Positions 21,295 through 33,785 of a stretch of DNA of 64,000 nucleotides are shown here, in pieces. Position numbers and translations under genes: made by a program. The notes beneath the pieces were generated by a model. That model saw nothing but the letters and a program-made list of their open reading frames with translations. It was not told the DNA's origin and made no database searches. Within the stretch, counting starts at the first letter, position 1. Every line of letters starts with the position of its first letter. This stretch comes from Mycoplasma leachii PG50 (lineage in GTDB: Bacteria; Bacillota_I; Bacilli_A; Mycoplasmatales; Mycoplasmataceae). Where the stretch lies: NCBI RefSeq assembly GCF_000183365.1, contig NC_014751.1, positions 1-64,000 on the forward strand. Reading direction: 5' to 3'.

Positions 21295-24200
21295 TTATTC
21301 ATCAACTTCGCTTAGCATTGTACTTGGTTCAGCATTTCTTACTCTTTTTGTTGAAACTCATAAAGAAGTAAAGAATGATACTAAAATTAGTAAAATACAA
21401 AATACTACTGATACTCAATATACATTAATTGGAATTGAAAAGCCATTTGCTGAAAAGACCTTATCAATTATTGAAGTACTACTAAAGACTATTATTGTTG
21501 TAATAAATGAAATTAATAAACTAAATATAGTAGTTATTCCAAGTGTGTAAAACATTACTTGAGTATTTGTATATCCCATTGATCTTAACATTATCATAAA
21601 TGATTTATATTGAGAAATATAAATATCAGTTATTAGCATGACTAATAATGAAGCACATAACATAATTGCTGTAATTATAATTATTGCTATATAAATAGCA
21701 GTTTTAGCTATTTGATTTAATAGTTGTTTAGTTTCAAAAGTAAAATCAACATCAACTATACCTGCTTTATAATCACTTAGATTCATTAAATCTAAAATTG
21801 CAATTCCTAATCTTTGTTCTGAAATTAATGAAACTGAACTAGTAATAATTAAAGGTTCACTAGAATTTGAAAATATAGTATTGTAATAATAATGTGGTGA
21901 ATAACTAAACGTATCTTTTTGATTAATAAACGCTTGTTTTCAAGGATCTTTATTATTTACTTTTAATCAATTTGTAGTTTTATAAGTATTAAATAATTCA
22001 CCTTTTTTAATGATTTTAGAAGTATCAAATGGGCGATAGTCATAATTAGTTGATCTACTAATATCAAATCCATACAACATATTAGCTAAATCAGAATCAA
22101 CTAAAGCATAAGCTTTTCCATAAATATCAATATCATCAACTTTTTGTAATTTGATTTTTAAATCTTTATTTATATAATTAACATTTTTATCTTGTAGTTT
22201 TAAAATTGCTGGAATACTTTTTCTTTTTCCAACAGCTCTTCTATAAAAATGAGGAACTGAATTTAATAAAATGTTTGGAATAGATTTATCAGCTGAAGGT
22301 GGATTAACTCCAAGAATTTTTTTAGTATTATTATCTAAAATAAAATACTCATAATGATTATTTGCTCATTTTTCTTGTTGAATAGAAAAATCATAAGGTC
22401 TAATAGCTAAATAAGCAGTATCAGATTTAAGATCTTTAATTACTGATTGTCAACCATTTTTAACTGATTGTGGAACTAAACTAGCATTTAGTTTTTTAAT
22501 AGCTGGGTATTTATAGTTTCTTGTATGATCATCAGTTTTATCTAAATCACTAATAACTTTTTTAATATCTAATCCGTGTTCTGTACTTTTACTTCATCCA
22601 CTTGCATATAAAACAAAGTCTTCTCAACTAACTTGATCAGTTATTGGAACAAATAATAATAAGTTTCTTAACTGATAATATGGTCTTATAAATGATTTTG
22701 TAATTTGTCCATTATTATTAATTACAAAATCACCAAATAAAGGAGACTCATCAACAATATTTTTATGTTGTTTTGCAACTAAAGAACTATTTGAATTATT
22801 AGATCAAATATCTATAACTTGTCTTTGAGTAAATTTATTAACATCTAAATTATAAGGATTTAAATAGTAGTATTTTTCATTATTATTTTCTACTACTTCA
22901 TATCCATAAGAAGAACTGTTGTTTTTATTATTAATAATTTGAATTGGTTGATCTTCTCATTTAGTATGTTTATTTACATATTCAGTTTTTAAATAATCTG
23001 AATCATCATATATTCAAGCTTGTTTTGGTAAAGCATTAAAATCATTATTTCTTGTTTTATATGATAGTTGAATGTTATTTGCAGATAAATTTGAAATGAT
23101 ATTATCACCAAATTTATTTAATTTATAATTTAAGTTTTTATTAACAATAGTTGGAATAGTTAAAGTATTTGTTTTATGATCATAAACTTTAATATTATTT
23201 AAATAAATATCATTGTTTTGATTTTTATCATAAGGATTATTAATAATTTGATAAAGTTTTTGAACTTGGTTATTTGATAAAAATAGTTGATTTTTTTGTT
23301 TATCAGTTAACTTATAAGTTTGTTGATTTTTATCTAATCCTAAAATACTATAATTAGTTTCAACATTATTTGATTTAGGTTTAAAAATAGTTGCTAATTG
23401 ATCTTTTTGTGGAATTATAGTTTGTTTTTGTCAACCAAAAGAAAATTGACTTCTTCGAGATTCACTTGTTAAATAAGATTTAATAAATGAAGGAGAATAA
23501 CCTAAAATTAAATTTAAAATTTTTTCTTTTCACTCTCCTGTAGTTTGCACTTTATCTTTAAAAATAGTTTTTAAAAGTTCTCCAACAAACTGGGTTAAAG
23601 GTTGAGTAACATTATTAGTTTCTTTAACTTTATCTATGTCATTTTTAAAACGTTCGTTTAAATCAGCATCATTTAAAATATAAGCATAAAGTTGTTCTAT
23701 TGTACCAATTGAAATGCTTTTACCATTAGAAATACTAATTTGATATGAAGCTCAATCTAATAAGTTTTTATATAAATTAGAAACTCCAGTTTTTAAATAT
23801 TCTTTAATAATTGATTTATATGGAGTAAGGATTTCAGCATTATTAGAATCATTATCTTTATTAGTATTAATTTTATAAATTAGTTGAGGTAGAACTGAAG
23901 AGTTTTGATTTGATAAAGTATAACTATTTGGATTTTCATAATAATTAATAGTTCCACTAGGATCTTTAATCTCTTTATAAGTATTATCAATTTGTTCATG
24001 ACCATTTCAAAAATTAAATACATCTTTTCCCAATGGGCTATTTGATAAACTATTATAAATTTCATACTGATTATCATAATTAACTTTTTTAAAGTAATTA
24101 TCTTTAGCATATTTAGTAACACTAGGAATAGCTACACCAGCTGAAACAAATAAAGTTCCAACAAACACTAATACTAATAACAAACTAAATGGTTTTTTAC

Positions 24201-26691
24201 CAGATTCAGTTAGTTTTAGCATTAATAAAGTAGCAAATCTAGGTTTTTTAAAAATACGCTTATGTAATCAATCTGTAATTTTTGGTTTAGATCATTTTTT
24301 AGAACTTTTTATAATATCTAGAACTGGTTTTTTAATATGAAATAAAGCAACTAAAAACGAAAATACTCCAATTAAAACTCCAAAAATAATAATAGATATT
24401 AAAGGTGCTAATCAATCATAAATTAATACATTTGTTTGAAAACTAAAATAATCTTTAAAAATAGCAACAAAAGGAACTTGTAACATTGTTCCAGCCATTC
24501 AACCTAAAGGTATTGCTATAAAAACTAAAATCACAGCATATGAAACATATGACCATGAAATAGTTACACTTGAAGCTCCATTTGCTTTTAAAATACCAAT
24601 TTGTTTAGAGTTTGCTTGAATTGACTTAATAACTCCAACAAATACAGCTAGTGCTGAAACAAGAGCGATTAAACTAGCTGTTAGAAATGTAGCTAATGAA
24701 TATCAAAATGCAATTTTTTGATATAAAGTTCAGTTTAAAGAATATCAAGAATTACTAAATTTATGTTCTTGATAAAATGTTTGAATTTCAGTTCCTTTTT
24801 GTTTAGCTAAAATATTATCTCTGATTCTATTTGCTACTGAAAAATGATCAAAAAAGACATTTTTAATATTTAAAGAATTATTTTTTTTAATTAAAAAGAA
24901 ATTAAATGTTGAAGTTTGATCATTTCCTGTTGCTGAATTTCCATCACCTAAAATTTGATTAATAGTTGCAAAATCAGCATATATTAAACCACCAGAATCA
25001 GATTTTGGTAAAGGAACATTTGGATCTGAAGTTGGGAAAAATGAATAAGTATCAACTGCATAACCTGTAACAATTAATCCCTTAGCATTACCTAAAGTTA
25101 AACGATCACCAATTTGAATTTTATTAGCTTTTGCAAATTGTTTACTTATTGTTATTTCACTAGCACTACTTGGAGTTTGTCCGTCTAAAATTATGTAATT
25201 AGTAAAATCTTTATTAGTAATATCAACAATTCTAAATGTTTTTTTAGTAATTGGGTCATTAAATATAGTTTCAGGTCTAATGTATAAATCATAACCATTA
25301 GCTAAAGCAGTTAGTTTATGATGAGTTAAAAATGCAGCTGTGATTGGAAAATCTGAAGCAACTGTTGTTTCAAGATCATTTGTTTTACTAGTATAGAAAT
25401 TAACAGATTTTTCACCAATATTTGCAAACGGATCAGCATTCATAGCTAATATATCTACAAAACTATTATTTTTAAATATTTCAGGTAGTTCTTTTACATT
25501 CTGAGAATAAATATTTGAATTTGAAACAAAACCTCTTAGTTCTTGAGTTTCACTATATTGAATTACATTAGTAATATCAGTTTCATTACCAGTATTATGA
25601 TAAGTAATTTGAAGTGGTCTTAAAATACCTTTAAAACCTTGTTTAACTAATTGTGTGAAGAAATTTTGATCTTTTTGTTTATGGTCGTCTTTATTTTCTG
25701 ATTTAATTAAGAATTTCATTTTTTGAAATTCACTAGTTGGCACACTTGAATCAAAAGTTAGAGTATAAAGGTTGTCTTTAGTTGCAATATAGTCATTTTT
25801 ATAGCTTGGTTTTTTGTTATTTTCATCAAAATATTTACCAAATAAAAATTCATAGAAATATTTGTATGCATCTTCTTGGTGTGTAAAAGTTTGCTGACTT
25901 AATTCATTTTTATCATCTTGTAAAAATGTTTGAATGGTCTTAAAGAAATATTGAGAAAGTGATTCAAAAGCATAATATGAGTAAAAGTAAGTTTTTAAAT
26001 CATCTGGATTAGTATTTTTTAAACTTTGAATTTTAGCTTTATTTTTAATAAAATTAGATCAGTTACTTTTAATATTCTTTTCTTTATTATAAAAATGCTT
26101 ATATCAATTTGGATTAGATTGAGTATATCTACCAATTACAGTATTTTTAATAGCTGAATCATTTTTTGAAAGCAAATCAGCCATTGTATTAAAAAACGCA
26201 TCATTTATAGCAAAGTCAAAATCTTGTTGTTGATTTGCTATTTGCTTTTTATCATCACTATTTTTGTTATATACAAAAACATCTTTTTTACTTGCCCAAG
26301 CATCTTTAAATTCCTTTGAACTTGTTGTAATTGTTAAAAGGTTTTTTTCACCATAAATATCATTAAAAGTTAGATTGAAGTTATCATAACCTTCATCTTT
26401 AAATCCGGTGTATTGTTTATTTACAAAATCAAAAATAGGAACAAATAAAGGGTCATCTTTTTTAGGTTTAGCTTTACTTCCAACTGTTATTTGATAAGTT
26501 GAATCGAATTTAGGAGAGTTTTGGTTATTGACAACTTGATCATAATCTGAACTTAATCTTTTATTAGTGGTAAAAGAAATTGTTAAAATAATTGAAGCAA
26601 TAAAAGTCAAAACTATAATAACAACTAGTTGAAGCTTGAATTTTAAAATTCATTTTACTCCCTGTTTTAGCATTAAATATAAATTTTTCAT
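21295..26691 (-). CDS. Very large FtsX-type ABC transporter permease
   Basis: A 1,798-residue membrane protein, uninterrupted once TGA is read as Trp. It has one transmembrane segment near residues 15-40, then a very large extracytoplasmic part. A cluster of membrane segments near 690-850 (ISALAVFVGVIKSIQANSKQ with the FtsX/MacB-like permease pattern) and a second long extracytoplasmic part follow, with a last helix set near 1640-1790 ending VSTKRVRNAEPSTMLSEVDE. FtsX/MacB permeases transmit ATPase-driven motion across the membrane in efflux, lipoprotein handling or hydrolase control. The ATG at 26691 follows AAAAGAAG. The likely ATPase partner is at 31078-32115, on the other strand and separated by two genes. 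Confidence 0.85.
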
Positions 26692-26833
26692 AACAACTTC
26701 TTTTCTATTGATAATTATTAAAAGTCAAAAACTATGCCATATTGAGCATAGTGAACCATAATAATATAATATAATAATAGAACGTGTTTTAATATGACAA
26801 CTAAATTTTTTAGTTAATTTAATAGGTATCATT
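26692..26833. promoter_or_regulatory. Divergent promoter region
   Basis: 142 bases between the permease (minus) and the 1,050-residue protein (plus). The stretch AATAATATAATATAATAATAG near 26760-26780 contains overlapping TATAAT boxes that read on either strand. A GTGAACC-type direct structure (CATATTGAGCATAGTG) lies beside it. Promoters for both genes are probably here; exact starts cannot be read. Confidence 0.45.
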
Positions 26834-29800
26834 ATGTTAAAATTTATTAAAAATAGTAAGTGATGAGTAATTATAATCTCTATTTTTGCTATCTTTTTTA
26901 GTAGTTTTGGAATTTTTGCAAAAAGTTATGTAGATTCAAACAAACAAAAAGTAGTTAATAAGATTCAAAATTATGTTCAAGCTAGCTCATATGCAGTTCA
27001 ATCTAGAATTTTAAAAGAAACAGAAAATCTTAATGAAGATTATCTTAATGAAAAAATCGGAAAAAAATCATTGTTAAATGAGTTTAACAGTGATTTTATT
27101 TGACGACCAAATAATAGTAAAACTACTTCTTCTGATACTATTTCAGATCTTTGAAAAACTTATTTTGGTTCATCTAATAATGTATTAAATAAGAATCTGC
27201 AAATTCAATATAAAAATAATAATGAGTATAAAAATATAGAGAGTTCAAAAGGAGAAATAACTCCAAAAAATATTGATTTTTTATTAAGTATAAGTAAATC
27301 AGCTGAAAAGTTTTTAAATGGTTTTGCTCCTTCTTTAGCTTCTTTAGGTTTATCTTTTTTACAAAATAAAGTTTTGAATAATAGAGATGATTCTAAACTT
27401 CAAAGTTATAAAGATGGAATAAATAAATTTGCTGATGTTATTGAAAATAACAAAGATCTTTTTAGTTATTTAGGTAAATTATTTACTCCTGAACCATTAG
27501 AAAAAGATTATTATAAAGACCTTACTGTCCAACAAGCTTTAGTTAAAAATATTAATCAAATAGCAGCAGTAATTGCTGATAATAAGGAATTTGCTAAAGA
27601 AACTGAAGTTGATAAAATTCCTGAAGCATTAGATAAAATTTTAGCAGAATTAGGTTTAGATTCTTTAGGTGAAATTATTGGTGAACTAATTAGTAGTAAA
27701 AATGGTTTTCAAAATTTAGGAAAAATTTTTAGCAAAATTAAAAATATTTTTACATCACAAAACTTTCAAAAATTAAAAACAAAAGGTTTAGAATTAATAA
27801 ATAAAATTACACCATATTTAGTTACTTATTTATATTCAGAAATCTTTTTTGGTTTATATTATGTCACTCATGAAGAATTTAAAAATCCAAGTGATTTAAC
27901 AAAGCAAAAAGTTAATGTTAGTGATTTTTCAGCCTTAGTTAATAATAAAATTGATTTAAATGTATTAATAAATGGTTTTCTAAAAGTATTAAAGGATAAA
28001 AAAAGTTTTGATAGATTTTATAATTTTATTTTTAAGCGTTTTAATGAAAATGAAATATTTAATAGCAAAAATAATATAGGCTCAAATAATGGTGTTGGAA
28101 ATTTAATATTTGATTTAATTAATTGAGTAGAAAAAAAATTACATAATTTTTCTAATTTATTAGAAACATTAATAAAATTTGTTGATTTTGCTATGTCTGA
28201 TGAAAAAATTAAGAAAACATTTGAAGAAAATATTAAAAATTTTATTACAAAAAAATTAAATGAATTAGGAACACCATTAGGCAAATGGCATGTAGAAATT
28301 AAAAATGGGATACTAAATATTTCTGCTAGTTCTTTATGATTAGGGAGTTTAACAGCTAAAATAGAAGTTTTTAGCAAAGATGGTATAATACCTAAGATAA
28401 TTGATGTTCTTAAAAAAATTCATGGCATTATCAATGATTCATCTGAAACAATAATAAAACATATAAAAGAAATTTTTTATCTAGCAAAGGATAATATTTT
28501 AGATTTTTCTATAACATCAAAAAATATATCTGAAATTATAATGACATTTAAAGAATTGCTTATAAATAAGAAAATATTAAATGTTAATGTCAAAGCTCTT
28601 TTTATAAAATTGTTGGATATAAGTTCAATATATGACATATTAGAATTACCATATTCAAATAGTGCATTAAAGTGAATTCTTGAAAGATTTGCAAAGGATA
28701 AAATTGAACCACATTTAAAAAAAATTAAATCTATTTCTGAAACATTGCAAAAAAATAAATTTATACAAAATGCAGATAAGATAAAAGAACAACTTCCTAA
28801 ATATTTAGATTTATTTTCTAGTCATTTTAAAAAATATGAAAAATCTAGTGACTTAAAATTTAATCTAAATATTAGTTTATATAAAGGTAATATAATTGAA
28901 GACCTCATTCTAAAATGAATTAATTTCTTATTACAAGATGCAGAAAATAAGGAAAATCCATTACTTCCTATAATAAGATTAATTACTAAAAAGAATAGTT
29001 TAAAAACTTTAGATGATATTAAAAATGAATGAGTATCTAAAATAACTAATATTTCTAAAAAAATAGAAAGTTTTCAAAATATATCAAAAATTAGAGATAA
29101 AAAAATTGATATTCCAAAAGAATTATTAAAATACTTTGGATTAGAAAGTATAAATAACCAAACCATTTTACGGCTTCTAGAAATTTTAGGTAAATACTTT
29201 GATGATTATTTATCTAAAAACCCTAATAAAGTAGTTGGAGTTAATATTTCAAGTCTTGGAAAAGTTCTTACTGCTTTAACTATAAAAGTTGGTGTTGAAT
29301 ATAGACCAGAAAACAAAGATAAAAATTTCTTGTATAGCAAAGATATTAAAGAAAATAAAACTAAAACTATTCTTAAAGCTCTGGTTTATGGATTTGATAC
29401 TCATGATAATAGTAGTGATGTAGGTTCTGATTCTATTAAAAATAGAAAGCCAGAATCTTATTATAATTGAGATAAAATTCATTTTTATATTAATGGATCT
29501 AGTCAAGCTATTACTTTAGATAGAACCAAATTAAAAGATGATTCATCTTATTCTCCTTTACATATGCTATTAGGAATAAATCCTGATAAAAGTTCATATT
29601 TAAAAGATTCACTGGGTTATGTATTTGGTACTTTATTTGGTGGATTACCAGCAAGCGATTCAAATTATCAACTTTCAATTGAAAACAAAACTGATGTAAC
29701 TTCAATTCTTAATGTATTTAATTATGTTTTAGATAAAAAAGACAAAGAACTTAAAAAGCAAGAAGAACAAATTGCTACTAAATATTATGATAAAAACGCT

Positions 29801-29986
29801 TGGTCAACTAAAATATTAAGTAGTAATGAAAATGAAATTATTTATCAATTAATTAGATTAAAATCTTCAGATACTAAAGAATCTAAAAGATTAGGTACTA
29901 GATTTGAAGTTAGATTATTAAAAAATAAAAATAATCCTTATTGATCAATTAATAGAGTTATAGCTCTAGGTTATAAAGCAGTTTAA
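26834..29986 (+). CDS. Large membrane-anchored protein of unknown function
   Basis: A 1,050-residue product, continuous with TGA as Trp. It starts with a short basic stretch, two TGA-encoded Trp and a single hydrophobic segment at about residues 9-28 (VIIISIFAIFFSSFGIFA), followed by a long hydrophilic, helix-rich region with repeated Leu/Ile/Lys patterns. There is no lipobox cysteine after the hydrophobic segment, so it looks like a signal anchor rather than a lipoprotein. The C-terminal part (GVEYRPENKD, SPLHMLLGINPDKSSYLKDS, LGTRFEVRLLKNKNNPYWSI) is the best-structured stretch. I recognise no family. It is divergent from the ABC permease and ends in a hairpin overlapping its stop codon. 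Confidence 0.7.
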
Positions 29987-29999
29987 AACTGCTTTTTAT
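29975..29999 (+). terminator. Intrinsic terminator overlapping the stop codon
   Basis: AAAGCAGTTT-AAAACTGCTTTTTATTT: a stem of about 8-9 bp with a T run. The TAA stop of the preceding gene lies in the loop. Confidence 0.75.
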
Positions 30000-30133
30000 T
30001 TAACATATAATAAATATCAACTAATCCTTATAGATATATATTAAAAATAAGGTTATGAACAATTTGAAATTTTATATACAATAGCTTTTATAGTTAATAA
30101 ACATTTTTATATACAAGTCAATATGCTGATTTT

Positions 30134-30141
30134 GGTATAAT
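30134..30141 (+). promoter_or_regulatory. Likely hslO promoter (-10)
   Basis: TTTTGGTATAATTC about 20 bases before the hslO ATG contains a consensus TATAAT. No CIRCE-type heat-shock operator is seen in the 176-base gap 29987-30162, which otherwise holds only AT-rich sequence. Confidence 0.5.
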
Positions 30142-30162
30142 TCATTAGTTAGAAGGTATTTT

Positions 30163-31029
30163 ATGGATCTAAAAATAAGAGCAATTAGTAACAAATATAA
30201 TTTAAGAATTTCAATAGTTGATGCTTCTGAAACTATAAAAGAAATTACAGATTTACAACAATCAAATGTATTAGCTAATATGGTTTTTTCTAAGTTTATT
30301 TGTTGTTCAACTTTAATTGGAATGCAATTTAAAAATAAAGAAAAGACTTATGTTAATTGAAATGCACCAAATTCTTTAACTAAAACTATGATAGCTGAGT
30401 ATCATGATAGTAAAATTAGAGCTTATATACAAAATAAAAATGTAAATATTGATAATTTTAATAATAAAGATCTTAATGAAATTATTTGTTTAATTGCTTC
30501 TAATACAGGTGACTTAATAGTAAGTAGAGATTTAAATTTAAAAGAACCATATGTTTCAAATATAGAAATTGAATATGGAAATATTGATTATGATTTTATG
30601 AAGTATTTTAATCAATCAAATCAAACTAAATCATTTATAACAACTGAAGTTAAATTTGATGATAATTTAGAAATTAAAAAAGTAGTTGGAATTTTAGTTG
30701 AAATGCTTCCAAATTATACAAAAGAAGATTTAGACTATATTTCAGAAAAACTAGGTAATACAAATTATGTAAAAGATGTACTAGTTAAATCAACTAATTA
30801 TTATGCTATTGTTAAAGAAATTGATAATGATGCTACTATTTTAGATCAATCAACAATTAGTTTTGAATGTACTTGTTCTTATCAAAAAGTTTTATCAACA
30901 CTAAATCTTTTAAACCCAAATGATTTAAAAGATATTATTAAAGATGATAAACCTGTAGAAGTTGTATGCGATTTTTGTAATCAAAAATACAATATTCAGA
31001 TACAAGACGTCCTAACATTATTAAATTAA
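30163..31029 (+). CDS. hslO: Hsp33 redox-regulated chaperone
   Basis: Hsp33 is a holdase chaperone switched on by oxidation of a four-Cys zinc centre. The 288-residue protein has the C-terminal zinc module CTC (near residue 234-236) and CDFC (near 268-271), spaced as in the family, and the N-terminal Hsp33 core (VLANMVFSKFICCSTLIGMQ region). Length is typical. ATG at 30163 follows GAAGGT. TGA near 30358 is read as Trp. It lies upstream of the ABC ATPase gene with a 48-base gap and may share its transcript. Confidence 0.93.
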
Positions 31030-31077
31030 ATTGTGTTAAAATCTATTAGAATCATTGATTTTATAAAGAGGGTAATT

Positions 31078-32115
31078 ATGGCTAAAGACAAGAAAAAAAC
31101 TGAGGTCTCTGAGGTTTCTATTAATATTCAACAAATTCAACCAATTAGTAAATCTAAAAAAGATGACCTTGAAATAGTTGAAAAAAAGAAAAAAATAAAA
31201 TCAGTTAAAACTGAGTCTTTTTCATCAACTCAAGCAGATCAAAGAGAATATATAATTATTCCAAATGAACAAAATTTTGAACCAGGAATTAAAGGGCTAA
31301 AACAAAAACAAAAGCTTCAAAAGCAATTAACTAGTAAATATTCAAAAGATATTTTAAATAAAGAGCATATAATCACTACTCAAAACTACAAACCAGATTT
31401 AAATAAACATATTATTGAATTAAAAAATGTTAAAAAATCTTATATTACTGGTGATTTAGAAACCCCTGTTTTAAAAGGTATTGATATTAAATTAGATAAA
31501 TCAGATTTTATTGTTATTTTGGGACCTTCTGGATCAGGAAAAACTACTTTTTTAAATATTATTTCAGGTTTAGATAAAGCTAGTGAAGGTGATGTTTTTG
31601 TTTTAGGATCTAATCTTTCTTTATTAAAAGACTCTCACATGACTAAGTTTAGAAGAAAAACTGTTGGGTTTGTTTTTCAACAATATAACTTATTGACCAA
31701 TTTAACTGCTAAAGAAAATGTTGAAGTCGGAGAAAATCTTTCAAGTAAAAAAAATGGAATGTCAATTGATGAAATTTTTGAAACAATTGGAATGAAAGAT
31801 CAAATGAACAAATATCCTCATCAAATGTCAGGAGGACAACAGCAACGTGTTTCAATAGCAAGAGCATTGGCTAAAAATCCAGATATTTTATTTGCTGATG
31901 AGCCAACTGGAGCACTAGATGAAAAAATGGGACGTAAAGTTCTAGAAATTTTAGTTAAAGTTAATAAAGAGTATAAAACTACTGTTATTGTAGTTACTCA
32001 CAACCCAAATATTGCTAAAATTGCAAACACTGTAATTCATATTAAAAATGGAATTATTGATAATTTAGAACATAATGCACATCCAGCTGATCCACAAACC
32101 ATTGAATGAGCCTAG
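31078..32115 (+). CDS. ABC transporter ATP-binding protein (MacB/LolD type)
   Basis: A 345-residue ATPase. The first ~115 residues are a Lys/Glu/Ser-rich extension not found in standard family members. The ABC core follows: Walker A GPSGSGKTT near residue 149, Q-loop, signature MSGGQQQRV near 250, Walker B ILFADEP near 270 and H-loop VTHNPN near 306. The MacB/LolD-like core normally pairs with FtsX-type permeases, so the 1,798-residue permease at 21295-26691 is the obvious partner. The ATG at 31078 follows AGAGGGTAATT; an earlier in-frame GTG at 31033 has no better site. The final TGA is Trp and the stop is the TAG at 32113. Confidence 0.92.
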
Positions 32116-32131
32116 TTTAAAATTTAGTAAT

Positions 32132-32160
32132 AAAAAATGCACCAAGGTGCATTTTATTTT
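32132..32160 (+). terminator. Intrinsic terminator between the ABC ATPase and azoR
   Basis: AAAATGCACC-AAGGTGCATTTT, a GC-containing dyad followed by TATTTTG. It lies between convergent genes and can work in either direction. Confidence 0.8.
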
Positions 32161-32165
32161 GTTTT

Positions 32166-32765
32166 TTAAAAAGTTTTAGCTGCTTGTATAACTTCATCAA
32201 TAATTGTTTCTACTCTTTGAGCTGGAGTTAGTTCTAATAATGGTGCTACTTTTACTCCTGCTAATAAAACAGTTTTATTAAATTCGATTCCTAAAAATCT
32301 CATAGCCCCTTCAACATATTGAGTGTGTTGTCCTCAAGGATATCATCCTAATGGTGCTCCTTGAACTCCTAAAATTTGAGCTTTTAAATTAGTAATTAAA
32401 CCAATTGCATCTCCTTTTTTAGAATACTTGTATGAAAATGTTTCATTAGCAACTGAAACATGATCAATAAATGATTTTAATGTTACTGGAGTTGAAAAAT
32501 TATACATCGGACAAGCAATTACTAATTTATCTACACTTTTTAATAAATTAATATATTTTTTAGTAACTTCTTGTTGATAAAATGTTGGGAATGTTTCTGA
32601 AGTTAAAATACTAGTTCCAACTTCATCTTTATTTAAATCAACAATAATAATTTCATCATCTGGGTTAAATTTTTTATATTCTTCTAAAAATCTGTTAGTT
32701 AAGGCAACAGAATTAGATACTTCATCTGCTTGAGCTGTTGTTTTTAAAACAAGAACTTTACTCAT
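32166..32765 (-). CDS. azoR: FMN-dependent NADH:quinone oxidoreductase / azoreductase
   Basis: A 199-residue flavodoxin-fold protein. The N-terminal [26 protein letters not shown] near residues 93-109 (the AzoR FMN-site signature) and [22 protein letters not shown] region near 140-160 identify the AcpD/AzoR family. It reduces quinones or azo compounds with NADH and probably serves in detoxification. TGA codons near 32340 are read as Trp. ATG at 32765 with AGGAGG upstream. A second AGGAGGTAAA lies about 60 bases further up, so the leader may have been partly duplicated. Confidence 0.92.
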
Positions 32766-32951
32766 CTTTTACCTCCTATTGTTATTTTATAGTTAATATT
32801 AATAATTTGTTTATTAATTTTATTAATAATCTAATTTATATTTTACCTCCTAGCATAATTTTATTTTATTTAATGTATAATCAAGTTATTATTAAAAAAG
32901 ATTTTTGTTGTATTACTCAATCTGTTAATAATGAAATAGATTGGAGGTAAT

Positions 32952-33158
32952 ATGAGTACTGGTATAGTTAAATGATTTAATGATGAAAAAGGTTTTGGTT
33001 TCATAACAAATGATTCTGATAATAAAGATGTTTTTGTTTATTTTGCAAATATTAATGTAAATGGTTATAAAACTTTAGAACAAGGTCAAAAAGTAAGTTA
33101 TGAATTAAATAAGGGTATAAAGGGACTAGAAGCATTTAATGTTTCAATCACTAAATAG
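32952..33158 (+). CDS. cspA: Cold-shock-domain protein
   Basis: A 68-residue protein with the cold-shock domain: TGIVKWFNDEKGFGFI contains RNP1-like KGFGFI, and DVFVYFANI matches RNP2. The Trp is TGA-encoded, which is why a standard-code reading breaks it at codon 8. It binds single-stranded nucleic acid as an RNA chaperone. TTGGAGG lies directly before the ATG at 32952. It is monocistronic and followed by a hairpin terminator. Confidence 0.93.
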
Positions 33159-33170
33159 TTATTATTAGTT

Positions 33171-33203
33171 AAATATCAGATAATATCTGATATTTTTTTA
33201 TTT
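33171..33203 (+). terminator. Intrinsic terminator after cspA
   Basis: AAATATCAGATA-ATATCTGATATTT dyad followed by TTTTATTTT. Confidence 0.75.
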
Positions 33204-33303
33204 TAATAATTATTATTTTTAGTTATAATATATATTCTATTTTTGTTTTTAAGTTGTATTAGTAATATCTTTTTTATATAATTCATATGAGTTAATTTAA
33301 AAG

Positions 33304-33356
33304 TAATTAGCTCCTTGGCTATTTAGCCCAAAAGACCATAAGGAGGAATAATCTAA
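33304..33356 (+). promoter_or_regulatory. Structured rpsF leader that can occlude the ribosome binding site
   Basis: CTCCTT (33311-33316) can pair with AAGGAG (33340-33345), the rpsF ribosome binding site. Inside, GGCTATTTAGCC forms a second short hairpin, leaving CAAAAGACCAT unpaired. Leaders of rpsF in many bacteria bind the S6:S18 pair and feed back on translation. The location and masking of the binding site fit such a control. The exact family CCG-bulge signature is not obvious, so the assignment is tentative. A TATAAT-like -10 lies upstream near 33222. Confidence 0.5.
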
Positions 33357-33770
33357 ATGATTAAAAAATATGAAGTGATGTACATTTTAGATCAAGATCT
33401 AAAAGATACAAAAGAACTAGTGGCAAAATTAGATGGCATTTTATCTGAAGGTGGGCAAATCTTAGAATCTAATGATTTAGGTTTATTAGATTTTACTTAT
33501 GAAATTAATCATAAGAAAAAAGGTTTTTATCACATAGTTATTGTTCAAGCAACTACTCAAGCAATTAAAGAATTTGAGCGTATTGCTAAAATTGATAAAA
33601 ATGTTGTTAGAACTTTAGTTTTAAATACAGAAAATATTCAAAACTATGAACAATCAGTTGTTTTATCAAAAACAGATATGACTAAATTTGAAGAAGAACA
33701 ACGTGAAAAGAAAAACTTCAGAAAACCATTTATCAAAAGAGAAGAAGCTGCAACTAAAGAAAGCAAATAA
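33357..33770 (+). CDS. rpsF: Ribosomal protein bS6
   Basis: bS6 sits in the 30S platform next to S18. The 137-residue protein begins IKKYEVMYILDQDL and has DFTYEINHKKKGFYHI in the centre, both family features. A Lys/Glu-rich tail extends beyond the usual ~95 residues, as in other mollicutes. Start ATG at 33357 with AAGGAGG. First gene of the conserved rpsF-ssb-rpsR operon. Confidence 0.96.
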   Translation: MIKKYEVMYILDQDLKDTKELVAKLDGILSEGGQILESNDLGLLDFTYEINHKKKGFYHIVIVQATTQAIKEFERIAKIDKNVVRTLVLNTENIQNYEQSVVLSKTDMTKFEEEQREKKNFRKPFIKREEAATKESK

Positions 33771-33785
33771 TATTAAGGAAAATTT

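Noticed and set aside
21066..21550. Plus-strand frames over the DUF285 pseudogene start and the permease end
   Set aside because: They are antisense to supported genes; their hydrophobic look follows from A-rich codons on the other strand.
28018..29705. Several minus-strand frames opposite the 1,050-residue protein
   Set aside because: They overlap a continuous coding frame, have no ribosome binding sites and no recognisable content.
29987..30162. Search for a CIRCE heat-shock operator before hslO
   Set aside because: No TTAGCACTC-N9-GAGTGCTAA-like repeat is present; only a plain promoter is visible.
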